This document shows positions 1 through 9,043 of a stretch of 26,124 bases of DNA, in pieces. The stretch is from Pelargonium cotyledonis (Eukaryota > Streptophyta > Magnoliopsida > Geraniales > Geraniaceae). The translations under genes and the position numbers were made by a program. Each line of letters begins with the position of its first letter. Positions within the stretch are counted from its first letter, which is position 1. The stretch is taken from assembly GCA_036897625.1 (NCBI GenBank), contig JAYMTA010000607.1, positions 1 through 26,124 on the forward strand, written 5' to 3'. A model generated the notes under the pieces. It searched no databases, had not been told where the DNA came from, and worked only from the letters and a program-made list of their open reading frames with translations.

Positions 1-115
1 GGGAACAAAACAAAGAAAACTGGACTGCAAAAGAACAAAATAAAGTTCAGGGACTTCTACAGAATAAAACGGATAGTATAGGGACTAAAACGGATTTTTT
101 CCTAAAAATTTTATA
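1..115. repeat. Repeat-like edge of a dispersed element
   Basis: The first ~115 bases are purine-rich and contain repeated phrases such as AGGGACTTCTACAG and AGGGACTAAAACGG, ending in an AT run. This style is common at the edges of plant interspersed repeats, but the element is cut by the window start, and no open frame or matching second terminus is visible. From 116 to 559 I see only AT-rich intergenic sequence. Confidence 0.25.
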
Positions 116-559
116 TATATATACTAACATATGACATCATGGATATCTATTTGGGAAGAAATGATTCTGTAGGCAATGTCTAAAAAAACCCATGTTTCTC
201 CTAACCTAATCAAATTACGTATAAAACATAATCTATTTGGCTAAAAAAATTGAATTATAAAATGTTACTGGGATTGGATTTGTCCCTATTGAAGAGGTCT
301 CTCTCGTATTAGAAGGTGACTCAACTATGCATTCTCATGGTGACCACTTGTCATGTTGTTTTTGTTTTCATTTGTATCTTTATTTAAAACAAAATAAGAC
401 AGCCACAACATTTATCTTAAAACGACAGAGTATATTACATTTGACACTGCGATATTTGAACGCCGTTAAGAATACACGAATGTAATTCCTAACGCTGAAG
501 TTTAAATATATTATTGTTGAGTCGTCATTTTATTTATGAACAAAGAAAAGACAAAAAGC

Positions 560-751
560 CTAAACAAAAATAAGTCGGGGAAAAGCAGCCCCCCAGACAT
601 CCTCACAAACCAGCTCCGCCACCTCTCTCGGGATTACGCGGAAGACACGAAGCCCTGCTTCCGATTCTTGACCCAAATTTGACAAATCATCCGCAGTCCG
701 GTTCCCTTCTCTATAGAAGTGTGTCACTACCACTTGCCAGCTCCAACTGAA
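560..751 (-). mobile_element. LINE retrotransposon remnant, C-terminal RNase H end
   Basis: Read on the minus strand, 751 down to 560 gives an open stretch of about 63 codons ending in a TAG stop. It includes THFYREGNRTADDLSNLG and, further on, VFRVIPREVAEL. The H-x-YREGN-x-AD-x-L-x-NLG pattern is the hallmark of the RNase H-like domain that closes the polyprotein of plant L1-type LINEs and related reverse-transcriptase pseudogenes. The frame is lost just upstream (about 752), where an FSWSW motif sits at a frame change, so this is a 5'-truncated, decayed copy. The downstream side (below 560) has an AATAAA-like stretch but no clear poly(A) tail. Recognition is by motif only. Confidence 0.75.
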
Positions 752-1295
752 CAGTTCCTAAATCTAGTCTAAAAGATTACTCGTGTACCAACTCGAATCG
801 CCCCTGCCATAAGAGAGTCAACCGAGATTTGAGACATATACATGAACACTAGAGTTGGCATATTTTATTGAGGTAATTATACATATCTTTCATGTGGTTT
901 TGTTACTCAATTTAAAATCCACGACACATAGTTACCCTTAAACATATGTTCACGATAATTAACTACATTAAGTTTCAAATTCAAATTTTGTTCTCTAAAA
1001 AGACTTCAATACCTTTCTTTTAGTCTTAAATTTTCAAATAATAATATTTATTTAAATTGTGAATAAAAACCAATAGTTTTTCATAGGTCATAATCTTTAA
1101 CATGTGATTCATAAGAGATAACAAAAAGATTATGTCCCGTGAAAACTTTGATTTTTCTTTACAAATTCAAATAGTTATCATCATTTGAAAATTTACTATT
1201 GAACTAAGGATGTAATAGTCTTTTTATACAACATAATTTTGATTTTAAAGTTTAAAATAGTTAATTGTTGTGGCAAACATTTTATTTGATAGAAA
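752..1295. other. AT-rich intergenic stretch without a gene
   Basis: The stretch is very AT-rich, with short poly-A and poly-T runs. I find no open frame with recognisable protein, no RNA gene and no clear repeat structure. Confidence 0.5.
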
Positions 1296-1655
1296 GAATG
1301 TCTAAATTAGTCTCCGAACCATCCCCTTCGTGTCATTTTAATCATTCAATTCTTATGTTTTTAACAATTAATTTATCAAAGGAGCCAATTTAGCTCATAG
1401 GTTATTCGAACAAGTCATTTAAAGACATTCCGTCAAATTTGTTAACGAAACCGTTATTTTTACCATAATAAAAAATACACGTCATCACAATTTAACGGAT
1501 TCCGTCAGTGTATTTGACGGAATGTCTTTAAATGATGCTATTTTTGAAATCATTTGAACTAGAATGACTCGTTCGAATAACCTATAAACTAAATTGACCC
1601 GTTTAATATATAGCTGAGAGACTAGAATGACATGAACCCGAGAGGAACTATGAGA
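1296..1655. mobile_element. Long inverted-repeat (MITE-like) element upstream of the PAP-like gene
   Basis: The two halves are imperfect inverted copies. TAGGTTATTCGAACAAGTCA near 1400-1420 matches the reverse complement of the stretch near 1566-1586, and AAAGACATTCCGTCAAAT near 1421-1438 matches the reverse complement of 1512-1529. Outer parts also pair: TGTCATTTTA near 1331 against TCTAGAATGACA near 1622. This makes a non-autonomous, hairpin-forming element of about 360 bp with no credible coding capacity. I could not define clean termini or a target-site duplication. Its right edge lies less than 200 bp from the PAP-like start codon, so it probably overlaps the promoter. Confidence 0.6.
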
Positions 1656-1837
1656 TTTATGAATGGAGGAGGCGTTGGGCCTTCGCATATAGAGGGCTCA
1701 ATGGGCTTTTATCTTTACAATTTTGTGCGCATCTCAACAATTTTCCGATGCTCTCTTTTTATTCGACCCTCTCTGATTTGCCTAAATTCACTGCACAAAA
1801 CACTGCAAATTTTCAATCTGTTGCTGACTCGGTACCG

Positions 1838-4559
1838 ATGCATCATCAAACCCAGAACTGGAAGCAATCAGTTCTCTACCTAGCCTCCATCTTCGCGCTC
1901 CTCCACCTCCTCCACACCACACTGCCACTCTACGACGGCTCTGTCCGCATCAAGCGCAACCCCGATCTTCCTCTTCGCTTCCGCGCCGATGGCACCTTCA
2001 AAATCCTTCAGGTGGCCGATATGCACTACGGCAATGGTGTCCTGACCAGCTGCAGAGACGTTCCGGCCTCGGAGTTCCGCTACTGTTCTGATCTCAACAC
2101 CACTCGGTTCCTGAAGAAGATGATAGAAGCTGAAAACCCTGATTTCATTGCCTTTACAGGTGATCTTGACTCTTAATCTAGTACAGCATATAGATAAAAC
2201 AAAAATGTTGAATTCGAATCGTCACTGCCTTATTTGAAACCGAAATTGCAGTTAATTAAGTTCGTTGAATGAGATCTGAAACTTTTTCAAATGATTCTTA
2301 AATCTTAAGCTAGTTGGATTGATTTTGAAATCTCTAGTAAGGGATGATTTTGATTGAAGTAGGTTGAACCTATAGGATGCATAGTTGTTATGGTTTCATT
2401 CATTTTGTGAATGGAAAGATACTACTTTGAGCTTGATGTATTACTGAAGATGGTGTCTATAGGTTGGTATGATGACAAGTTTGTAGTGGCTCCTCGCCAT
2501 GAAATTTTAATATTGAGAGCACCTCTCATATGTTGTATTCATCTTGCAAAGATGACCATTATGACAGTAATTTTATTTTAAAATTGAATTAACTGGTTAG
2601 TTCAAATTTGTATGACAGATCCCAAGAAGTTTTACTAAAGGGTTCATTTAGTCGATACAAGTTTTGTTTAGGAAATGGCTTGGTTTTTGTTACTAATTTT
2701 ATCAAGAGTCCATTTTGTTTGGATAACTTTCTGATATGTTTTTAATGATTTTTGGAAATGGAGCTCTAATAGATGGAAGTGAATCTTCTGATTTAACTAT
2801 AAATATTATACTCACTCCGTTCCGTCCCAAAGTGAGTGTCCTCTTTTCTTTTTTTAGTAAGTTAGTTATGCATGAAATGTCAATAGCCTTGTAACAAGTT
2901 ATTTTGTATCCCCTAACACATTATCGTAAGGATACGAAGTATAGCATATCAACTAACTTTTCCTTAATTTTTCTCAAAATAGAAATAAGGACACTCATTT
3001 TGGGACGGTTAGGTTTGGAAACATTGATGGTAAAAAAATGTTTTTCAATATATATGGTTTTGCAACTACCTGAGTCTTATGCTTTAATCCGAAGTAGCTA
3101 GTTAGTCTGAAGTTGGATATTATCATATTTTGCTTAAAATGTACACAGTAATGAAAAGAATGCAATTTTCATGACGAAATGAAGAACAGAATATGGCAGT
3201 AGGGGTAGCCAAAACATAGAACCTGAGGTCTGTTTGGTCTCATACACTCACACTGATATTGGTTTAGTTCTTGTTACCAGGAGATAATATATTTGGTTCG
3301 AGCACTTCTGATGCTGCTGAATCTCTATTTGGAGCCTTCGGTCCTGCCATTAAATCTAGGATTCCATGGGCAGCAATTTTAGGTAACCATGACCAAGAAT
3401 CTACAATGACACGTGAGGAATTAATGTCTTTCATCTCCCTCATGGATTATTCAACTTCCCAAGTAAATCCTCCAGCTAAAACTCCTGCTGATTTAGCCAA
3501 AGGTCGTTTGATGGAAGACATTAATGGGTTTGGAAATTATAATCTCAGTGTGTATGGTGCGCCAGGTTCCCATTTCGCAAATAGCAGCATTCTCAACCTT
3601 TATTTTCTTGATAGTGGTGACAGGGCTGTTGTTCAAGGTGTTCGAACTTATGGATGGATTCAAGAGTCTCAACTAAGTTGGATCCATGACGTTTCTCAAG
3701 GGTTTCAGGTATGTTGGCTCAAAAAAAGATTTGCATGCTAGTTAAATATGTGTGCTGCATCTTATTTCATATTTTATTTTGTTTGTCAAATACCAATGAA
3801 AAGAATATGCATTGATATACTGTTCACCAGGAAACAATTATGAATTGATTTTTTCATGTCAATGTCATTAAGAAAAAATTACCATATTTTTTTCTTAAGC
3901 AACCAGTTCATTTCTTATGTTCCATAACAAATTTTCTTATCATCCACATTCTTAAATAATAATAAATAAAAAAACAAACTGTCATTGTTGATTTTGGATC
4001 ACCTTATTGCTTACCAGGATCTTTGATTCCCACAAGGGAGATTTGCTGTATTTAGATTTTATTAACATGTTGCAGGTCACACACTAACGTACAGGGCCAA
4101 AATAAGGATACGGATCACTCTAAAGATGAGCATCCCCCAGATACACCTCCTGCAATGGTATTTTTCCACATTCCAATTCAAGAAATCCGGCAGCTATGGT
4201 ACAAAGAGATTGTGGGCCACTTTCAGGAGGTGGTGGCTTGTTCAGTGATGAACTCGGGCGCCTTACAGACCTTTGTCTCCATGGGAGACGTGAAGGCTGC
4301 ATTCATTGGCCATGACCACACCAATGATTTTTGCGGTGAACTAGAAGGTATATGGTTTTGTTACGGTGGAGGCTTTGGATATCATGGGTACGGAAGGATT
4401 ATGTGGCCAAGGAGAGCCAGGGTCATATTAGCAGAACTTGAAAAGGGAAAGAACACGTGGATGGGAGTGGAGGGGATCAAAACGTGGAAGCGTCTTGACG
4501 ATGACAAGCTGAGCAAGATCGACGAGCAAGTCCTGTGGGAACGGCCGCAGGTGAATTGA
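1838..4559 (+). CDS. Probable inactive purple acid phosphatase, PAP29-like
   Basis: Three exons, 1838-2159, 3281-3708 and 4095-4559, join in frame (phases 1 and 0) and predict 404 residues, near the usual size of the plant PAP28/PAP29 group. A hydrophobic segment at about residues 11-32 suggests a signal peptide or anchor, so the protein probably enters the secretory pathway. Calcineurin-like metallophosphatase motifs appear in order: VADMHYGNG (residues ~62-70), FTGDNIFG (spanning the first splice junction), GNHDQES, FHIP and GHDHTNDF. The second motif is GDNIFG rather than the GDxxY of active purple enzymes, so the tyrosine that gives the purple colour is absent, as is known for this subgroup. 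Catalytic activity is therefore uncertain, although most metal-binding His and Asp residues remain. An in-frame ATG at 1748 would add 30 residues; 1838 is preferred because the hydrophobic segment then lies at the N-terminus. It converges on the defensin-like genes, with 208 bp between stop codons. Confidence 0.9.
2808..3008. mobile_element. Stowaway-like MITE in intron 1 of the PAP-like gene
   Basis: Positions 2822-2847 (starting CCGTCCCAAAGTGAGTGTCC) match the reverse complement of 2983-3008 with only three mismatches in 26 bases. The left end reads TA-CTCACTCCGTTCC, close to the TA plus CTCCCTCCGT end typical of Stowaway MITEs. Internal stretches also pair (AGTTAGTTATGCAT against ATATCAACTAACT). 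The right terminus has lost the outer CGGAGGGAG part, so the copy is old. A 65-codon open frame inside it is not a gene. Confidence 0.75.
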
Positions 4560-4726
4560 AAAGGTGCATCAATCCTAGTCGTGTTAGTTATTAGAAAATG
4601 TTTTTTCATGAAACAGTGTAACTTGTGGTTCTGTTTTCTACATATCAGAATTGTGATGAGTTTGATGTACAAAAGAACATATAGGTTTCTGTAGAAAAGA
4701 TAGTTATCATGTTTAAATCCACGGAT

Positions 4727-4740
4727 TTATTTATGTTATC
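4727..4740 (-). terminator. Possible poly(A) signal of DEFL 1
   Basis: On the minus strand, ATAAATAAATCC lies about 30-40 bases after the stop codon of the first defensin-like gene. It resembles a plant near-upstream poly(A) element. Position and motif are the only support. Confidence 0.35.
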
Positions 4741-4767
4741 ATTTGTAGCACGACAGGCTCAGTAGTG

Positions 4768-5084
4768 CTAAGTTACGGTTTTACACTGGAAACGACATGT
4801 GCACTGAATCTGAAAATGTGGGAGGGCGACGCAGGCTCCACGGCTTGGGATGTATTTGTTGTTACAAGCTTTATTACATGCCACTGCGGTGCACGCCAGT
4901 CCTGCCGGATCTTCCAATGCCACTTCGCACATTTTTCCCGTTGTCCCTAACCAGACACGGACACTAGCAATAAGAGTGTACGTAAAAACAGATCGACGAG
5001 TATGAACAAGTAAGAAGTAACGGCCATACCTGTCGCAAGAACGAGAAAGACGATGCAAGAAGAGAGTATTTTAGAAAATGCCAT
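4768..5084 (-). CDS. Defensin-like (DEFL) secreted cysteine-rich peptide 1
   Basis: Two exons on the minus strand, 5084-5030 and 4946-4768, are separated by an 83-bp GT-AG intron (donor CAG|GTATGG, acceptor GGTTAG). The spliced frame gives 77 residues. Exon 1 encodes a classical signal peptide (MAFSKILSSC followed by IVFLVLAT), as is usual in plant DEFL genes, where the intron separates secretion signal from mature peptide. The mature part has eight cysteines at 25, 37, 42, 46, 57, 67, 69 and 73, spaced C-x11-C-x4-C-x3-C-x10-C-x9-C-x-C-x3-C. This is the cysteine-stabilised alpha/beta framework with four predicted disulfides. Such peptides act outside the cell in defence or in pollen-pistil signalling; which role applies here cannot be told. 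Reading through the intron yields a misleading 96-residue frame, so the true start is easy to miss. The second copy lies about 600 bp upstream on the same strand. Confidence 0.85.
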
Positions 5085-5133
5085 CTGAAATTAGCTTTGT
5101 CAGTCGCTGCAAGAGAATGTGCATTGGTGATAT

Positions 5134-5143
5134 GCTATTTATA
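5134..5143 (-). promoter_or_regulatory. TATA box of DEFL 1
   Basis: On the minus strand the sequence is TATAAATAGC, about 50 bases before the start codon at 5084. This suits transcription starting roughly 20 bases upstream of the ATG. The same ten bases occur at an equivalent distance before the second defensin-like gene. Confidence 0.65.
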
Positions 5144-5144
5144 G

Positions 5145-5682
5145 GGACAGGACTCCACTAATTTACGTCTTTGAGGTTGTTCAGATTTTCTCTTCTTATT
5201 AATGGCGATTTTATCATCTGATTTAGTTAATAAATAAATAGTGACGAACATAAATTGCTCAAAATTGATAAAGATTTGAGTGGTTCACTGACATGCATAA
5301 TTGAGTTTCGTGTTGGGAATTCCAATGGGTAAGAGTTGGAAAGTTTATTGATGAATTAATTGAGACCGATTTTCATAAAATGTGATCAAACAAACATGGG
5401 AATTGGCAATTTTATGGCGTTGTCAAATGGATTTACTTTTCTCAAAATTTACTTTTTACAAAATGATATTTGTTGGCACGACATCTTAGAATGATTTTTG
5501 TTGTCTTGACCCACACTATCTACTCGGTCGGATCAAAACGGATTTAATTCAGATTTCGATTGAAACATGAGATTTAAGATGATAGTATTTCGTATCGGAT
5601 TGAATCAAATAAATTTGTATAATCATTCCATATAATAATATATTATATTAAGAATAATAATTGTAGGTAGCTAAGTACATAA
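5145..5682. other. Spacer between the two DEFL genes
   Basis: AT-rich sequence holding the upstream region of DEFL 1 and the 3' flank of DEFL 2. I searched both strands for a third signal-peptide plus cysteine exon pair and found none. Confidence 0.5.
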
Positions 5683-6209
5683 TTAGCAGTTCCAATTGCA
5701 TTGACACTGATAAGTCCATGGATATGGGCTGGGAAATTTAAAACAAATTGTATAATCATCAATGTAAGTATTTGGGTGTCTCTTCTTACACTCTGCTTTG
5801 CATTTCTCTTCAATGCATGGGTCTTGTATTTCTCCAATTACTTCCATGCACGTCTTGTTTGTCACTGCCACAACTCCAACCCTAGCTGATGATACCGATC
5901 CCATTTCCACTACAAAAACACAACATTATATTCGATTGCGTGAGTGGAAAGAGCATTCGATTGCGTTCGATACCCGCTCAACGCATCATCGGAGAAAAGA
6001 ATGAGTCTTAATTGTGACTTATCCTCGAATAAAAGTTAGTTTACGAATAGTAAAACAGCCAACCGCGCGATTGCGGGTCGCTCAAAAACGTCCATGTCTA
6101 AAACGAAATACTGTTTTCAAATTCCACAAATGATATATAATTATGTACCTGAAGTGCACACAAAAAGGAGGAGGAGAGTGCAAGAAACCGTGAAAATATT
6201 GCGACCCAT
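5683..6209 (-). CDS. Defensin-like (DEFL) secreted cysteine-rich peptide 2
   Basis: Two exons on the minus strand, 6209-6149 and 5909-5683, flank a 239-bp GT-AG intron (donor TCAG|GTACAT, acceptor TTTTTGTAG). Both junctions are phase 1, as in the neighbour. The product is 95 residues. Exon 1 gives a hydrophobic signal peptide (MGRNIFTVSC then TLLLLFVCTS). Cysteines at 41, 52, 57, 61, 76, 89, 91 and 95 have spacing C-x10-C-x4-C-x3-C-x14-C-x12-C-x-C-x3-C, with the last cysteine as the final residue. This is the same framework as the other copy, but the loops are longer and about 15-20 residues lie between signal peptide and first cysteine. Outside the cysteines the two are little alike, so the duplication is old or diverged fast. 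ATG context (AACATGG) is good. Function is not deducible beyond a secreted defensin-like peptide. Confidence 0.85.
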
Positions 6210-6254
6210 GTTCTCTCAAAGTGAGTGTGTTTTGTGGTAACAACTTACATGCAT

Positions 6255-6264
6255 GCTATTTATA
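6255..6264 (-). promoter_or_regulatory. TATA box of DEFL 2
   Basis: TATAAATAGC on the minus strand, 46 bases upstream of the start codon at 6209. The ten bases are identical to the box of DEFL 1, and the wider plus-strand text (TGCTATTTATAG) is also shared. Confidence 0.65.
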
Positions 6265-6269
6265 GTCTT

Positions 6270-7163
6270 AACGAGTGCACTAATTTGGTCGGTTACGGAC
6301 AAAGGATTTCAGGCATTTATTTCTTTATTTCATTTTGGTATTCATTTGATTTTAAATTTTCATTCACCCAAGTTTATTAGTGATATCTATTTCCAAAATT
6401 TTCGTTTTGGCTTAATTTTAGTTCTATAATATAGACCAAATTAAGAATATAACTCAATATTATAAAATATTAAAGGGGATTTCATAAAATCCACAGAATT
6501 GTGAACGTGAGTTTCTTTTTTTTTGGTAGTGTTTTTTGTGTGTGCGGAAAAGTAGCCGAGTACATTTGATACATATAAAAGTGAAGGAAAATACATAATA
6601 TAGAGTTGTGGAGAGTGCATATTATGTTTGGTTAAAAATTACCACAAAAAGACAAACAGTTTTAAAAAATATTTGATAACTATTTGATGTGCCTATTTTT
6701 TATGGTCAACACGACACACTAGCTAGATTGTTGTTTGTCAACTTGTCCATGTATTAAGAAAGTTTAGTGTATGAATTGTTTTACGAGTCATATTCTAGGG
6801 ACAGGGTAGAGCTGGAGACTTGAGTCCACAATATCTGACATGCGCGAGACAATACACCAAAGAACGACGACCCCAACAGTGTAATTGGGACACCGCCTTG
6901 AGCATGAGAGTAAGATCTTGGTCAGAATCAAAATAACTCTAAAGTGCGTTGCTAGTAAGATAAAGCTGAAAAGAAAAAAGTAATATGCAATTACGAGGAT
7001 CCCATTATCTCACAAAAGAGAGGTTTATATACTTGTTACCATTTCCACCACATGTGATAATTTGATGGCAAGTTGGGGCCCGCTTTAGGCCATTTTGAGG
7101 TTTGGAGTTATAGCTTCTTCGGATGCGACACACGTGGGATCGGTTAAGACTTACGATTCTCAT
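6270..7163. other. Intergenic sequence upstream of DEFL 2
   Basis: AT-rich to about 6780, then mixed composition. A TATAAAAG-like string occurs near 6576, but no gene follows it. No signal-peptide exon, RNA gene or clear repeat was recognised. The sequence becomes more GC-rich from about 6790, where repeat-derived sequence seems to begin. Confidence 0.4.
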
Positions 7164-7382
7164 ATGCCCTTTATGTTTAAAGGCGTAGATCGAAGCCCCA
7201 GAAGCCTCTACTGCGCGGTGTAGCATCTTAGGGTTCCCAATCTTATGAATTTGGTCTTTGCTTTTAGGCATGCCGTACGAAGGCTCAAGGCGATCTGAGG
7301 TGCTTTCTTATGACCTTTGCATTCAAGAGCGTAGAGTGATGCCCTTAGAAACCTCTACAACGAGGGGGTAGCATCCTAGGGG
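7164..7382. repeat. Two-copy degenerate tandem repeat, ~146-bp period
   Basis: Positions 7164-7233 and 7310-7382 are diverged copies. Both run ATG-CCTTT-x-AAGGCGTAGA (AGAGCGTAGA in the second), then AAGCCTCTAC or AAACCTCTAC, then GTAGCATC-TAGGG. Spacing is 146 bp. The composition differs from the AT-rich flanks and suggests retrotransposon-derived sequence. No family was identified. Confidence 0.55.
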
Positions 7383-7580
7383 GTTCATGACTTAATGATC
7401 TCCTAGTAAGGCAGAGAGCCTTGATGATACTTGGAGAATTTCTTGAAGTCGTTTCGGAAGAGCCAGAGGCTAATGAGATCAAACACTGAGATTCGAATAG
7501 GCCTTGTGCACTTTCATATACTATGTAGGGGATATGATCGGGTCCTATTCGGGTAGAACTTGTTGAGCTATCAGGGATAA

Positions 7581-8110
7581 GATATTAATCCCGCGGGAAG
7601 AGGCTCTTAATCCTAGATGAAGGTCGCGACATCAATTCACTAGAGTCGCGACATGAGTCTGCTTGGGGGATCTTGATTCTGTAGGGACATGATCTTATTC
7701 CGGACGAGAGTCACGACACCCTTCCCTATAGCCACATAATGGGTCTTCTTGAGGAGCCTTTAGAGAGAAGATCTTGATCCCAAATCTTGCTTGAGAAAAC
7801 TTTCCTTCAGTTAAAGGCATTTGCTTTGGGCAATGATCTCTTGAAGAACTATAGGAAGTCTAGGGGATACGAGGATGATATTAGGAGAATATTTGAGGAA
7901 AAAATCTTGATCCCAGATGAGGACCTCAATATAGCTTCCCTATGGAACCAACCTTGGTATGCTAAGATGAGCTCAACGAACACCCGAGGAGAAAAACTTG
8001 ATTTCAGAAGAGGGCCACGGCATGGGTTTGGTGGAGGAGCTCGATGAGCCTTCGTGGAGAAGATCTTGATCCCAGACGAGGGTTGTGGCATCGCTTCCCT
8101 AGGGACGCAA
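7581..8110. repeat. Degenerate tandem array around a GATCTTGATCCC core
   Basis: Variants of GATCTTGATCCCAGACGAGG begin at about 7581, 7604, 7670, 7691, 7770, 7903, 7995 and 8062. They are often followed by GTCGCGACATC- or CTTCCCTAGG-like phrases and preceded by GAGGAG or GGAGA. Units are roughly 20-130 bp and strongly diverged. Open frames crossing the array change strand and frame between units and match no protein. Long arrays of this sort occur in the non-coding parts of some plant LTR retrotransposons; that origin is inference, as I see no LTR, primer-binding site or polymerase motif. Confidence 0.55.
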
Positions 8111-8667
8111 CAATGGTCTGCTACCCAGCATGTTTCACCCCACAATTATCTTTGTAAACCCTTTCTCGTGCTAAGTTTTTGTGTGATTCTTATGGACTTT
8201 GTGATGCAAGGGAGGGTTTCGGAGGGAGCCAAAGAGATTTTGTTAGAGCATTTGGACTTTAGGGACTCTGAGGAAGCGCTCTATGGGAGTATTCAAGGCT
8301 CCGAATGAACTTCCATCATTTTTAGACTCTCAGAGTGCTATTTGAGTACTTGCGGAGACTTGAATGTTGAGAAACTTTTCAAGGTGACCAAGGGTTTCAA
8401 GACGGTCGAGGTGGTTGAGTATCCGCTCTAAGGAATTGCTTATCCATCAAAGAAGAGGATGACGTGGCACTCTGGCGCCTCAACTTGCGTTATCATTTCT
8501 TGAGAAACTTCATTCATGTACCACATCACTACTTAATTATTCTTGATTATTTACCTCAAACTAAGAGTCCTTTTCAAACTAATAATATCATACAAATTTA
8601 TAAATTCAATGTAACAAGTACTTAATTTAAGAAAAAAGAAAAAGAGAGAAATTTGACATTGGAGGAC
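8111..8667. other. Intergenic sequence with no recognised gene
   Basis: The first ~350 bases continue the GC-richer, repeat-like composition of the preceding array; after 8500 it is AT-rich. No convincing coding or RNA gene was found. Confidence 0.4.
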
Positions 8668-9043
8668 AAAATGTCACATTAATATGCACCACAAAAGCCT
8701 TTTTTGAAGTTCTCAATAGATTTGGGACATTGTGCTGAGTTAGCCATGTCGGGTCTCGTGTTAAGACTCAGAATGCCAGAATTAGGTTTGCTAATTCAAA
8801 TTGGGTTTTCGTTTCTTTGGTTTCACCTTACATTCTATGTTAAGTTTTGGCTTGTTCGAGGCGTTTTGTGTCTCATTTGCTTCGAAGATCAGCGATTTAA
8901 GGTTTGGAGTAGTCCGGGCTTGTATTTTTATGTTCTGGTCTGGTTTGGAGATACCGGTTGGCTGGATGTAGGTAAACCTATGAATTATTAACAAAGATGC
9001 TGAGTTTTTTTTTTTAAAAAAATGTCACATTAATATGCACCAC
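8668..9043. repeat. 326-bp segment between perfect 25-bp direct repeats
   Basis: AAAATGTCACATTAATATGC followed by ACCAC occurs exactly at 8668-8692 and again at 9019-9043. The 326 bp between them (8693-9018) ends in a run of eleven T residues, which leads straight into A residues that begin the second copy. Long perfect direct repeats flanking a segment with a homopolymer end resemble a target-site duplication around a retroposed sequence. The inner 95-codon open frame (8704-8991) resembles no protein I know. Confidence 0.6.

Noticed and set aside
1485-1688. Minus-strand 67-codon frame
   Set aside because: Lies within the inverted-repeat element and has no recognisable protein content.
4076-4094. 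Upstream acceptor TGTTGCAG for PAP-like exon 3
   Set aside because: It would start the exon one base out of phase with exon 2 (phase 0). The acceptor GTACAG at 4094 keeps the frame and gives FQ-GQNKD.
4768-5058. Single-exon 96-residue reading of DEFL 1
   Set aside because: It runs through the intron, starts inside exon 1 in the wrong frame and has no signal peptide. The spliced model has both a signal peptide and correct phase.
5643-5837. Minus-strand 64-codon frame over DEFL 2
   Set aside because: Out-of-frame shadow of the cysteine-rich exon.
7005-8308. Several 80-100-codon frames on both strands
   Set aside because: They cross the degenerate tandem repeats, change frame between units and match no family.
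8704-8991. 95-codon plus-strand frame with hydrophobic stretches
   Set aside because: Hydrophobicity follows from T-rich DNA. The frame is confined to the segment between direct repeats, with no start context or homology recognised.
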